64,000 nt of DNA. Source: Microcoleus sp. bin48.metabat.b7b8b9.023 (GTDB lineage: Bacteria; Cyanobacteriota; Cyanobacteriia; Cyanobacteriales; Microcoleaceae). The stretch lies in NCBI RefSeq assembly GCF_013299185.1, contig NZ_JAAFKG010000017.1, positions 1 to 64,000 of the forward strand. The letters are read 5' to 3'. The notes below the pieces were generated by a model. It did not search any database and had not been told where the DNA came from. It saw only the letters and a program-made list of their open reading frames with translations. Shown here in pieces: positions 18,180 to 26,545 of the stretch (position 1 is the first letter of the stretch; the number at the start of each line of letters is the position of its first letter). The position numbers and the translations under genes are program-made.

Positions 18180-18629
18180 TCAATCTTGTGATTGCCAATC
18201 CAATAAATAGCCGCTACCAATCAATTCAATTTGCCGTCCACTATCTTGATAACTCAGACAAATTTGCAAAGAATTCTCTGGTTTGTACGGCAATCTTTCG
18301 GCCCATTCGATCGCCACAATCCCCAAATCCCTTTCTAATCCGTCCCAATAACTCTCTAAGTGCAAAGCCTCCGCTTCTTCGGGTTCGAGTCGATACAAGT
18401 CTAGATGGTACAGCGGAATCCGCCCTGCAAAATACTCGTTAATCAGGGTGAAAGTAGGACTTTCCACAGATTCCGAGATTCCCAAGCCTTCGGCGATACC
18501 TTGCACTAAGGTGGTTTTGCCGGCGCCTAAGTCTCCTTGTAACAAGATTACAGTGCCTGGTGGGAGCGATCGACCTAATTTTATGCCCAACTTGCGCGTA
18601 GCTTCAGCATCTGGAAGAGGAAGTATCAT
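18180..18629 (-). CDS. tsaE: tRNA threonylcarbamoyladenosine biosynthesis ATPase TsaE
   Basis: The 149-residue P-loop protein TsaE (YjeE) works with TsaB and TsaD to make t6A37 in ANN-decoding tRNAs. Walker A is GDLGAGKTTLVQG near residues 32-44. The family motifs SPTFTLINEY near 59-68 and YHLDLYRL near 75-82 are present, with a conserved W in IEWAERLP near 109. Length is normal. It is convergent with the DUF433 gene (77 bp apart). Heptamer arrays separate it from yvcK on the same strand. Confidence 0.93.
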   Translation of the reverse strand: MILPLPDAEATRKLGIKLGRSLPPGTVILLQGDLGAGKTTLVQGIAEGLGISESVESPTFTLINEYFAGRIPLYHLDLYRLEPEEAEALHLESYWDGLERDLGIVAIEWAERLPYKPENSLQICLSYQDSGRQIELIGSGYLLDWQSQD

Positions 18630-18633
18630 ATCA

Positions 18634-18792
18634 GTTATTTGTTATTTGTTATTTGTTATTTGTTATTCGCTTGGGGCTGCTAATAACCAATAACATTAGT
18701 TTGCACAGCCAACAGTCAACAGCCAACAGTCAACAGTCAACAGTCAACAGTCAACAGTCAACTGTCAACAGTTAACAGTCAACTGTCAACTG
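18634..18792. repeat. TTATTTG and CAACAGT heptamer arrays
   Basis: Perfect TTATTTG repeats at about 18634-18667 are followed by CAACAGT repeats at about 18708-18792. These match the short tandemly repeated repetitive sequences described in filamentous cyanobacteria. Confidence 0.85.
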
Positions 18793-18793
18793 C

Positions 18794-20194
18794 TTAAATG
18801 TTCTGGGCGCGGCCGTACCAACGCAGCAACATCCCCGCCAATCTTTGGGAATTGTGGCGAATTAAACCGGTATTTTTATCTTCATCCATGACATTGGCGA
18901 TGACAATGCGCCGCCCCAGTTGCGTTATGGCTTCACGATCGAGTACAACCGGATAGGAATTCTCCTGAGAATAGCGGATCAAAGATTTTGCAGATGGGAC
19001 TTTTCCTTGAACTACTACAGCATCGAACAGGGGGCGGCCGCAAGCCCGATCGATCGCCCGAATGTGATCGGCAACGCTGTATCCGTCTGTTTCCCCCGGC
19101 TGAGTCATAATATTGCACACATAAATGCGCGGAACTTCACTGTGGGCGATCGCATCAGCAATTTCCTTCACCAACAAATTCGGAATTACACTCGTATAAA
19201 GACTCCCCGGCCCAATAATAATAAAATCCGCTTCTTGTAATGCTTCAACCGCCCTCGGTAAAGCCGGAGGATTAGCCGGAGTGCAGCCAATTTTGACGAT
19301 TTGCCCGTTAGCTTCGCTAATGCTGGACTCCCCCTCTATTCTCCGGCCGTCAGCCAGTTCTGCCCACAAAGAAACGTCGCTCAGAGTAGCCGGCAGCACT
19401 TCCCCTCTGACAGCTAAAACTTTAGAACTGGCGGCGATCGCCTGTTCCAAATCTCCAGCAATATCGCTCATCGCCGTCAAAAACAAATTACCAAAACTGT
19501 GACCGACCAAACCGTCACCGGCCTGAAAGCGGTATTGAAATAACTCGGTTAATAACTTTTCCTCATCGGCCAAAGCTGCCAAACAATTGCGAATATCTCC
19601 CGGCGGCAATACTCCAATTTCCCGCCGCAGTCGCCCGGAAGACCCGCCGTCATCGGCCACGGTGACGATCGCAGTAATTTTGGCACTGTAATCCTTCAAT
19701 CCCCTAAGCAAATGAGAAAGGCCTGTACCCCCCCCAATGGCGACAATTTTCGGGCCGCGATGCAAGCGGCGGTGGTTGAGGAGTCGATCGACCAATTCCT
19801 CATTGCCTTCGGGCATCAGCACTTGGGTAATCGAGTTCAAACTGCGAGTTTGGCCCCACAGAATTAACAAAATTCCGCCCGCAATCACGATCGGCCCCGA
19901 CACGTAATTGGGAATAACTTCGGCAATCCAAGTCAAAAAATTTCTCAACAATTGCAACAGGAAAAAAATCGGAGTCATCCCAGTCCAAATCGCTAAACCC
20001 AAACTGGCAAGTACCACACCGCTAGCACTGATCAGCAGCCACCGTTTCACCAACAGTCCGGGGGCCAACCACTTAAACCACTGGTGAACTCGCCCGTTCC
20101 GCAAAGAAGAAGGGTAAGGATTTCTGGATTGGACAAAAACCTGCTTAGCTTTGGCAAAGACTCGCAGGGCTTTAGGAAATGAACTAATTGACAT
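18794..20194 (-). CDS. yvcK: YvcK/CofD-like gluconeogenesis factor
   Basis: The 466-residue protein has two membrane helices in the first 125 residues ([19 protein letters not shown] and [14 protein letters not shown]), then a complete YvcK/CofD-like domain from about 147: [20 protein letters not shown], then [20 protein letters not shown] and the [11 protein letters not shown] loop. YvcK proteins bind UDP-sugars and are needed for growth on gluconeogenic carbon and for cell shape in Firmicutes. They are not true CofD transferases. The N-terminal membrane extension is characteristic of cyanobacterial homologues. It is divergent from mlaF. Confidence 0.88.
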   Translation of the reverse strand: MSISSFPKALRVFAKAKQVFVQSRNPYPSSLRNGRVHQWFKWLAPGLLVKRWLLISASGVVLASLGLAIWTGMTPIFFLLQLLRNFLTWIAEVIPNYVSGPIVIAGGILLILWGQTRSLNSITQVLMPEGNEELVDRLLNHRRLHRGPKIVAIGGGTGLSHLLRGLKDYSAKITAIVTVADDGGSSGRLRREIGVLPPGDIRNCLAALADEEKLLTELFQYRFQAGDGLVGHSFGNLFLTAMSDIAGDLEQAIAASSKVLAVRGEVLPATLSDVSLWAELADGRRIEGESSISEANGQIVKIGCTPANPPALPRAVEALQEADFIIIGPGSLYTSVIPNLLVKEIADAIAHSEVPRIYVCNIMTQPGETDGYSVADHIRAIDRACGRPLFDAVVVQGKVPSAKSLIRYSQENSYPVVLDREAITQLGRRIVIANVMDEDKNTGLIRHNSQRLAGMLLRWYGRAQNI

Positions 20195-20277
20195 GGTTAA
20201 TTAGTCTTAATGGTATTGGAATAGCTCAAGCTGACAAATTTACAATACAAGAGAGTTTTGATTCTGGCAGTCAATTT

Positions 20278-20338
20278 AAGTCATTAGTCATTAATCATTA
20301 GTCATTAGTCATTAGCTAGACTGATGACTGATGACTGA
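20278..20338. repeat. TCATTAG heptamer array
   Basis: Imperfect repeats of TCATTAG and CTGATGA lie in the yvcK-mlaF divergent spacer. Confidence 0.6.
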
Positions 20339-20362
20339 CAACATAATAATCGATCGCATCTT

Positions 20363-21145
20363 ATGGCTGAGCCGCTAATCGAACTCAAGGGGGTAAGTAA
20401 GTCCTTCGGGGATAACCAGATCCTCGATCGAGTGGATCTGAGGATATATCGGGGAGAGGCCCTGGCAATTATTGGCCCTTCCGGGACGGGGAAATCTACG
20501 ATTTTGCGGATAATTGCGGGTTTGTTGGCCCCGGATGCGGGCGAGGTTTTCGTTCAGGGACAGCGGCGGCTGGGATGGGTGGACGACGTGGCAGATCCGA
20601 TCGGGATTGGGATGGTGTTTCAGCAAGCTGCTTTGTTTGATTCGCTTACGGTAGAGGAGAATGTCGGTTTTTTACTGTACCAGCATTCTAAGCTGCCGCG
20701 CCGCCGGATTCGGGAATTGGTGGAGGAAAAGTTAGAGATGGTGGGTTTGCGGGGAATTGGCGATCGCTATCCAGCGCAGTTGTCTGGGGGAATGCGGAAG
20801 CGGGTAAGTTTTGCCCGCGCCATCATGGCAAATCCCGATAATGCGAGGGACAATCCGGAGGTTTTGTTGTACGACGAACCGACGGCGGGCTTAGATCCCA
20901 TCGCTTCGACGGTAATTGAAGATTTAATTCGGGATTTGCAGAGAGCTCAGGGAGTTTGTAGCACTTATGCGATCGTCACTCACCAAGACAGTACCATTCG
21001 CCGGACTGCCGATCGCATTGTGTTTCTCTATCAAGGCAAAGTGCAGTGGGAGGGAACTGTCAGCGACATTGCATCGACAGATAATTTGTTAATTAAACAA
21101 TTTTTTAGCGGCAGCGTTACTGGGCCAATTCAAGTGATTGGGTAG
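20363..21145 (+). CDS. mlaF: ABC transporter ATP-binding protein, MlaF/TGD3 type
   Basis: The 260-residue ABC ATPase has Walker A GPSGTGKST near residues 38-46, the Q-loop in GMVFQQAALFDSLTVEENV, the signature LSGGMRKR near 139-146, Walker B VLLYDEPTAGLD near 168-179, and a switch histidine in VTHQD near 208. LSGGMRKR in place of LSGGQ is typical of the Mla/TGD3 group, which moves phospholipids between membranes. The MCE-domain gene downstream supports this. The permease (MlaE/TGD1) is not in the window. Confidence 0.92.
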   Translation: MAEPLIELKGVSKSFGDNQILDRVDLRIYRGEALAIIGPSGTGKSTILRIIAGLLAPDAGEVFVQGQRRLGWVDDVADPIGIGMVFQQAALFDSLTVEENVGFLLYQHSKLPRRRIRELVEEKLEMVGLRGIGDRYPAQLSGGMRKRVSFARAIMANPDNARDNPEVLLYDEPTAGLDPIASTVIEDLIRDLQRAQGVCSTYAIVTHQDSTIRRTADRIVFLYQGKVQWEGTVSDIASTDNLLIKQFFSGSVTGPIQVIG

Positions 21146-21225
21146 TCAATTGTCAGTGGGCAGTTGGCAGTTGACAGTTGGCAGTTGGCAGTTGACAGTT
21201 GTTACTTGACAGTGGGCGGTTGTTA
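21146..21225. repeat. GGCAGTT/GACAGTT heptamer array
   Basis: Imperfect heptamers of (T)GACAGT and (T)GGCAGT fill the gap between mlaF and the four-helix gene. Confidence 0.75.
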
Positions 21226-21273
21226 GGAAAGCGGTTGGCCGTGGTTAATTGTTTGTATTATTGGAGATGGAAG

Positions 21274-21648
21274 ATGTCACAAACAAATTTTCAAAAGTTA
21301 GATGTTTATAAATTATCAGAAAAATTAGCTGATGAAATTTGGAATATTGTTATAAAATGGGACGCACTAGCAAAAGATACGGTCGGCAAGCAAATTATTC
21401 GATCGGCTGATAGTATTGGTGCTAATATTGCTGAAGGAGATGGTCGAGGTAGCTATCAGGATCATCGGAGATTTATCAAAATTGCCAGAGGTTCTTTATA
21501 TGAAACAAAGCACTGGTTGAGACGGGCTTATACTAGGCAACTACTAACAACTACGCAAGTAGAAACACTCAAGCCAATTATTGACGAACTGTCGCCCCGG
21601 CTAAACGCCTATCTAAAATCTATAGGCAACACATCAGATAAAAATTAA
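21274..21648 (+). CDS. four-helix-bundle protein, S23/23S rRNA IVP family
   Basis: This 124-residue protein belongs to the S23 (23S rRNA intervening-sequence protein) family. It has an N-terminal KLDVYKLSEKLADEIW, the conserved QIIRSADSIGANIAEGDGRG near residues 41-61 and RFIKIARGSLYETKHWL near 68-85. S23 proteins are small helical bundles of unknown function; a relative (Avd) is an accessory of diversity-generating retroelements. I chose the ATG at 21274 because TTGGAGA lies about 7 bases upstream; a longer frame from 21199 would be translated repeat. The gene and its two flanking heptamer arrays interrupt an otherwise direct mlaF-mlaD arrangement. Confidence 0.87.
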   Translation: MSQTNFQKLDVYKLSEKLADEIWNIVIKWDALAKDTVGKQIIRSADSIGANIAEGDGRGSYQDHRRFIKIARGSLYETKHWLRRAYTRQLLTTTQVETLKPIIDELSPRLNAYLKSIGNTSDKN

Positions 21649-21760
21649 CAACTGCCAACTATCAACTATCAACTATCAACTGCCAACTGCCAACTGCCAA
21701 CTGCCAACTGCCAACTGTCAACTGTCAACTGCCAACTGTCAACTGCCAATTGCCAAAGGA
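21649..21760. repeat. CAACTGC/CAACTAT heptamer array
   Basis: About 15 heptamers (CAACTAT, then CAACTGC and CAACTGT) fill the gap between the four-helix gene and mlaD. Confidence 0.85.
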
Positions 21761-21766
21761 GGCAAT

Positions 21767-23290
21767 ATGCGATCGCGAACTGTAAGAGAAGGTTCTGTCG
21801 GATTCTTAATTTTAGTAGGAATCGGTTTATTTGGTGGCTTAGTGCTCTGGCTACAGGGCGTACAACTAGGGAACCGCAGCTACAAATTCGCCGTAGAATT
21901 TGCCAGCGCCCAGGGAATGCAAATAGGTACACCCGTCAGGTATCGCGGCGTCGCCGTCGGTAAAATTACCGCCATCAAAGCCAGCGCCAACGGCGTAGAC
22001 GTGACGATGGAGATAGCCCCCGGTACTTTAGTCATGCCGCGCGATGTGGCGATCGAAGCAAATAAATCGGGTTTAATTGGCGAATCGTCGATCGACATTA
22101 CCCCCAACTCAATTTTACCAGACTCCTTACTCACCGCCAATCCCTTTAGTCCCGACTGTCCCCCTGAGATAATCTGCAAAAATTCGCGCTTAAAAGGTCA
22201 AGCTGGAGTCAGTCTCGACGAACTAATTCGATCTACCGTCCGCCTAGCTAATTTATACACCGACCCCGCCCTGTTCAACAATATCAAATCGATTTCCGAG
22301 AATACAGCCAACACAGCGAAAGGTGCAGCTAAACTCACTCAAGATTTATCAAGTTTAACTCAAACTGCCAAAGCAGAAATCAAAACATTGAATAAATCAG
22401 TAACAGGAGACGTTGGCAACTTAACTCAATCAGTCAAAAGCGAATTAGCAACTTTAAATCAATCATTAAAAGGAGAAGCCAACAGTTTAAATCAATCTCT
22501 GAAAGTAGAAGTCAACAGTTTAACTCAATCCTTAAAAGGAGAAGCATCCAGCTTAAACCAGTCCCTCAAGGGAGAAATATCAGGAGTTGCCGCCGATGTT
22601 TCCAAAGTAGCAGCCACAGCAGACACTTCCACAAAAGCCGTATCTGCCGCTGCCATAAATTCAGCCAATTCAGTAACTCAAGCAGCAAATAAAATCACAT
22701 TAACAGCAAACGAAGTCAATTCATTAGTGACAACCAACCGCGCCAGTTTAGTCTCAACCCTGAATAACATCAATCAAAGCAGTCAAGAATTGCGGGTAGC
22801 CGTCAGCAGTTTGAGTCCAACAATTAATCGAATCAACCAAGGACAATTGCTGACTAATTTAGAAGTTTTATCAGCGAATGCCGCCCAAGCTTCTGCTACT
22901 TTGCGAGATTTATCCAACCAGGTAAACAATCCCGCCACCTTGCTATTATTGCAGCAAACCTTAGATTCTGCACGAGCTACATTTCAGAACGTGCAGAAAA
23001 TCACTTCCGACGTGGATGAACTGACGGGAGACCCGGCTTTCCGCAACAACATTCGCAGGTTATTTAACGGATTGGGAGGCTTGTTGGGTTCGACAGAACA
23101 ACTGCGGCAACAAGTTAAAGTGGCTCAAACATTAGCTCCTCTTTCCGAGAAAGTAAATGCGAGTACAACGGCAGTAAATCAATCAGTTAAGCCGGGATTT
23201 CCCAGTTTTAATAAAAAAGAAAAATTGCCTGTTATCCCTTCTCAAACTGCAAAAACACCAGAATTACTTGCCCCCGAAAAAAACCATTAA
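21767..23290 (+). CDS. mlaD: MCE-domain protein, MlaD/TGD2 type
   Basis: The 507-residue lipid-transfer protein has an N-terminal membrane anchor at residues about 9-30 (VGFLILVGIGLFGGLVLWL) and an MCE domain at about 38-120 (FASAQGMQIGTPVRYRGVAV, then GLIGESSIDITP). A long predicted coiled-coil/needle region extends to about 470. Residues about 222-266 contain four near-identical 11-residue units of the type SLNQSLKGEAN. MCE proteins form hydrophobic channels spanning the periplasm. Cyanobacterial versions are fused to long helices as here. The GGAGG-like AAAGGAGG precedes the ATG by 7 bases. Confidence 0.9.
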   Translation: MRSRTVREGSVGFLILVGIGLFGGLVLWLQGVQLGNRSYKFAVEFASAQGMQIGTPVRYRGVAVGKITAIKASANGVDVTMEIAPGTLVMPRDVAIEANKSGLIGESSIDITPNSILPDSLLTANPFSPDCPPEIICKNSRLKGQAGVSLDELIRSTVRLANLYTDPALFNNIKSISENTANTAKGAAKLTQDLSSLTQTAKAEIKTLNKSVTGDVGNLTQSVKSELATLNQSLKGEANSLNQSLKVEVNSLTQSLKGEASSLNQSLKGEISGVAADVSKVAATADTSTKAVSAAAINSANSVTQAANKITLTANEVNSLVTTNRASLVSTLNNINQSSQELRVAVSSLSPTINRINQGQLLTNLEVLSANAAQASATLRDLSNQVNNPATLLLLQQTLDSARATFQNVQKITSDVDELTGDPAFRNNIRRLFNGLGGLLGSTEQLRQQVKVAQTLAPLSEKVNASTTAVNQSVKPGFPSFNKKEKLPVIPSQTAKTPELLAPEKNH

Positions 23291-23621
23291 AACATGGTAT
23301 GATTGAATAACAAGAATTGTTGCCAGATTCGCGATTTTCTAGAATTAGTAAGGTGCGCTGCGGCGCACCCGAAAGTTAGTAAGGTACGCAGCGTGTACCC
23401 CGATATTCAATTTATTTTGCAAATCCTAATGATGCTGTTACTGAATTCATCAAAGCTTTGCGGGAATAGTTCAAATAACCTAAGATTAAATATACAGCGT
23501 ATTCCAGGTTCATAAAGGTAGTAGGGACACGGCATTGCCGTATCCCTACGGGGATTTATCGATATGGGGTGTACTTCATAAATGTGGAATCTGTTATAAC
23601 TAGAATAAAGGAGCGATCGAC
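23291..23621. other. intergenic region with short palindromes
   Basis: GTGCGCTGCGGCGCACCC and a diverged copy GTACGCAGCGTGTACCCC lie near 23351-23401. GTAGGGACACGGCATTGCCG and its inverted end lie at 23519-23550. No gene seen. Confidence 0.55.
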
Positions 23622-24248
23622 ATGGTTCAAGCTTTAACAAAAATAGTAACATTTGACGAATTTATTGCATGGTATCCTGAGAATTCAGAACATCGCTACG
23701 AACTGCACAATGGAGTAATTGTTGAAATGCCCAAAGGAACTGGCCAACATTCAGAAATATCTGGTTTTCTCAACATAGAAGTCGGTATTGTGTGTCGCAA
23801 TGCCAGATTGCCCTATTTTCTTCCCAAAGAATGCGTTCTCAAACCCGATCGCACTGAATCAGGATATGAGCCAGATGTCATCGCTCTCGATCGCCAGCAA
23901 GTGATAAATGAACCGCGCTGGGCAGCAGAATCGATTATCACAATGGGTTCTTCGGTACGTTTAGCAGTAGAAGTAGTTAGCGCTAACTGGCAGACTGACT
24001 ATCTGACCAAACTGCGAGATTATGAAGAAATGGGTATTTTTGAATATTGGATTGTAGATTATTTGGGATTGGGTGGAAGGCGCTACATAGGCAATCCCAA
24101 ACAACCGACGCTTTCGGTATATCAATTGGTTGACGGGGAGTACGAGTTGACGCAGTTCCGGGGAGACGATCGAATTGAATCGGCTGCTTTTCCAGAGTTG
24201 AACTTGACTGCTCAACAGGTGTTTGAAGCAGGAATTATTAATGAATGA
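23622..24248 (+). CDS. Uma2 family (DUF820) nuclease-like protein, copy 1
   Basis: The 208-residue protein of the Uma2 (DUF820) family has a PD-(D/E)XK-like fold. The likely active-site strand is residues about 84-108 (ESGYEPDVIALDRQ), followed by LAVEVVSANWQTDY near 118 and YWIVDYLGLGGRRY near 143. Function is unproven. The start ATG has GGAGCG 9 bases upstream. It is closely similar along its length to the genes at 38878 and 41153 in this window, from VTFDEFIxWYPENSE at the N-terminus onward. It stands alone, without an obvious toxin-antitoxin partner. Confidence 0.9.
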   Translation: MVQALTKIVTFDEFIAWYPENSEHRYELHNGVIVEMPKGTGQHSEISGFLNIEVGIVCRNARLPYFLPKECVLKPDRTESGYEPDVIALDRQQVINEPRWAAESIITMGSSVRLAVEVVSANWQTDYLTKLRDYEEMGIFEYWIVDYLGLGGRRYIGNPKQPTLSVYQLVDGEYELTQFRGDDRIESAAFPELNLTAQQVFEAGIINE

Positions 24249-24400
24249 GGAGAATTATCATAGAATAAGAGGTATTAACAACTAAAAAACAGAAGTCGCG
24301 GTTCTTCTAAGACAAATCGCATTTTACATTAATTAGATAGACCTAGTTACTTGCGGCAAAAAAGTTTATAATAGATATACAACTCACAGGAAGCACGACC

Positions 24401-25057
24401 ATGACAGCAGTCGTTACCACCCTCAAAACTTCTGAAATCATATACCCTAGCGCTGATGGAGAACCAGTGGCAGAAACTTACGACCATCTTTACGCAATTT
24501 TAACCACTTTAGAAGTCTTAAAACAATACCTCGCAGACCGTCGAGCTACTGTTTTAGCAAACCAATATTTGTACTACGCTCAAGGTTTCCCCAAATTGCG
24601 CGTAGCACCTGATGTGATGGTGATTTTTGATGTAGAACCAGGTGGCAGAGATAATTACAAAATCTGGGAAGAAGGCCAAGTGCCGAAAGTGATTTTTGAA
24701 ATAACATCACCGGGCACAAAGTCGGAAGATATAATCAATAAAAAAGACTTGTATGAGGGGATAGAAGTTGAGGAATATTGGTTGTTTGACCCTAGAGGTG
24801 AATGGATTCGGGAACAATTGCGCGGGTATCGATTGGGGGAAGATGGGTATGAATTAATCAGAGACAATCGCAGCGAGGTATTGCAACTGCGGTTAGAAAT
24901 AGAAGGAAAACTGATTGGGTTTTATCGCGAAGATAATGGGGAGAAATTATTGATTCCCGATGAATTGGCTTCAGCTTTGCAAGCGGAACGGCAACGGGCT
25001 GCTGAACTCGAAGCTTTGTTAGAGCGTTATCGAGATCAGTTTGGAGAATTACCATAG
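24401..25057 (+). CDS. Uma2 family (DUF820) protein, copy 2 (distant)
   Basis: The 218-residue Uma2-fold protein is of a different subfamily from its neighbour. The core shows RVAPDVMVIFDVEPG near residues 67-81, KVIFEITSPGTKSED near 95-109 and YWLFDPRGEWI near 124. The C-terminus is a short coiled coil rich in Ala/Glu/Arg (SALQAERQRAAELEALLERY), as in many cyanobacterial Uma2 proteins. AGGAAG lies 8 bases upstream of the ATG. Function unknown. Confidence 0.88.
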   Translation: MTAVVTTLKTSEIIYPSADGEPVAETYDHLYAILTTLEVLKQYLADRRATVLANQYLYYAQGFPKLRVAPDVMVIFDVEPGGRDNYKIWEEGQVPKVIFEITSPGTKSEDIINKKDLYEGIEVEEYWLFDPRGEWIREQLRGYRLGEDGYELIRDNRSEVLQLRLEIEGKLIGFYREDNGEKLLIPDELASALQAERQRAAELEALLERYRDQFGELP

Positions 25058-25139
25058 TAATATCAATAGTAATATCGATTCCGGTTTCACTCCTTATGAT
25101 ATAGAGGAAACGGCAGTGCGGTTTCCTCTGCTGGAACTC

Positions 25140-25580
25140 CTAAACTTCAGTGTATTCTTTGCTTTTTTGAGAATCTAACCAACGTTGATAAGCTTCCTTG
25201 TCTCCTCTAAAGGAATCAAGAGAAACTTGACGTTCTGGCATGGGTTTTAGTGGAGCATCAATGGGCGAATATTGGCAATAGCAGATTACTACGATATCAA
25301 ATTCGCCGATCGGAATATCGGGAGTATAAGTCTCAACCCGCGCAACTTCCCAATCGCTGGTGCGGTAATGAGTGCTATAACCGTGTCTATCTGGATCGTG
25401 TTCTGCTTCTACGCGAACAAACTCTGGGGGACGATAGCCAACTTCAGGAATTTCGTCATTAGAAGAGTCAAAGTGTTCGGCTAAAATCTTGGTTAGGCAT
25501 TGGGTGTGTTCAAGCTTGCGTTTTTCCCAACCAGGTTGGCGCTTGTCTGCTCTAAAGACAATCCATTTACGCATCTTCAT
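25140..25580 (-). CDS. conserved hypothetical protein
   Basis: A 146-residue soluble protein of unknown function, rich in aromatic and charged residues (RPPEFVRVEAEHDPDRHGYS, EFDIVVICYCQYSPIDAP). No catalytic motif stands out. The start overlaps the end of the upstream gene by 14 bases, so the two are translationally coupled. A second ATG two codons downstream (25574) is equally possible. I see no family I can name. Confidence 0.6.
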   Translation of the reverse strand: MKMRKWIVFRADKRQPGWEKRKLEHTQCLTKILAEHFDSSNDEIPEVGYRPPEFVRVEAEHDPDRHGYSTHYRTSDWEVARVETYTPDIPIGEFDIVVICYCQYSPIDAPLKPMPERQVSLDSFRGDKEAYQRWLDSQKSKEYTEV

Positions 25581-25797
25581 CCTCCTTGCTTTCTAGTTCT
25601 TTGTACCAGTCTGGAAACTCCGTTTGACCTTTAAAAACACAATCAACTTTGAAAAATTGGCCGTCAATTTTCTCAACCTCAATTAGTTTCCAACCATATT
25701 TTTGTTCCATCTCTTCACAACAATCTGGATCTGCTGCTGCGTGTCGAGACTTGTCTTCATCTGGATCGTAACGCAACCATCGTGGATTTTTTGTCAT
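25567..25797 (-). CDS. small conserved hypothetical protein
   Basis: A 76-residue, acidic, soluble protein (DPDEDKSRHAAADPDCCEEM; C-terminal KELESKEDEDA). It overlaps the following gene on the same strand by 14 bases, which argues that the two form an operon and may work together. Function unknown. Confidence 0.6.
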   Translation of the reverse strand: MTKNPRWLRYDPDEDKSRHAAADPDCCEEMEQKYGWKLIEVEKIDGQFFKVDCVFKGQTEFPDWYKELESKEDEDA

Positions 25798-26092
25798 AAT
25801 TGATATTGCTCCCTGTGTTGGGTTGACAACCTTGGAGAAGTCGTCTGGACTCGGTATTTGTGGTACTGCGTCCGGGCGCGTCTTTGTAAAATTATATGAT
25901 AATGGTTATAATATCTGCCTGCTTCTGAACCAGACAATTGGTTGAATTTGCTTGACAATTATCAGTTTGTATGTATGAAGATTCAAGCAAAAAATTTAAA
26001 TGGGGAGGGCGATCGTTTTGCGATCGAACTTGGGCAATCTAGATATAGGTACGAGTGCGAGTGCCTGGAAACAGCGACGCCAAGAGTTAGCA

Positions 26093-26485
26093 ATGGAAAG
26101 TATACAGAAAAAATCTCGTGATAGTGTGGTTCGTAAGGGCGATCGAATTAAGCAGATTTTTGCGTTTCTATCGATGGCTGGTTTTGCGGGTTCGACAATT
26201 TTTGGTATGGTGAGCCTGTTCAGCAGCGGTTTGAGCAGTCAGCACCAGCAAAAACCTGTAGCTGCTGCTGTTTCTCAGGAGTCTTTGCTGGCGGCCCAGG
26301 AACGCGGTTATATGGGGGTTTTGCAGCGGGAACCTCAGAATCAGACGGCTCTTGAGGGGTTGGCTAATGTGCGGTTGGAGATGGGGAATCGGGTGGGGGC
26401 GATCGAGCCTTTGGAGAAGTTGGTGAAGTTGTATGGCGATCGGGCTGATTATAAGGAGCTTTTGGGGCAGGCGAAGGGGAAGTAA
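26093..26485 (+). CDS. membrane-anchored single-TPR protein
   Basis: The 130-residue protein has one membrane segment (IFAFLSMAGFAGSTIFGMVS, near residues 20-40) and a TPR-like stretch: RGYMGVLQREPQNQTALEGL, then ANVRLEMGNRVGAIEPLEKL. It is a short version of the 311-residue TPR protein encoded at 48284, which repeats YELVLQREPDNVTALRGLLQ at the same place. The ATG at 26093 begins the conserved sequence; an in-frame start at 26000 would add 31 unconvincing residues. It probably scaffolds an assembly at the membrane. Confidence 0.65.
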   Translation: MESIQKKSRDSVVRKGDRIKQIFAFLSMAGFAGSTIFGMVSLFSSGLSSQHQQKPVAAAVSQESLLAAQERGYMGVLQREPQNQTALEGLANVRLEMGNRVGAIEPLEKLVKLYGDRADYKELLGQAKGK

Positions 26486-26545
26486 GGGGCGAAAGGGCGA
26501 TCGAAGTAAGCAAAAACACAATTTGAAAACAGGGTATATACAATA

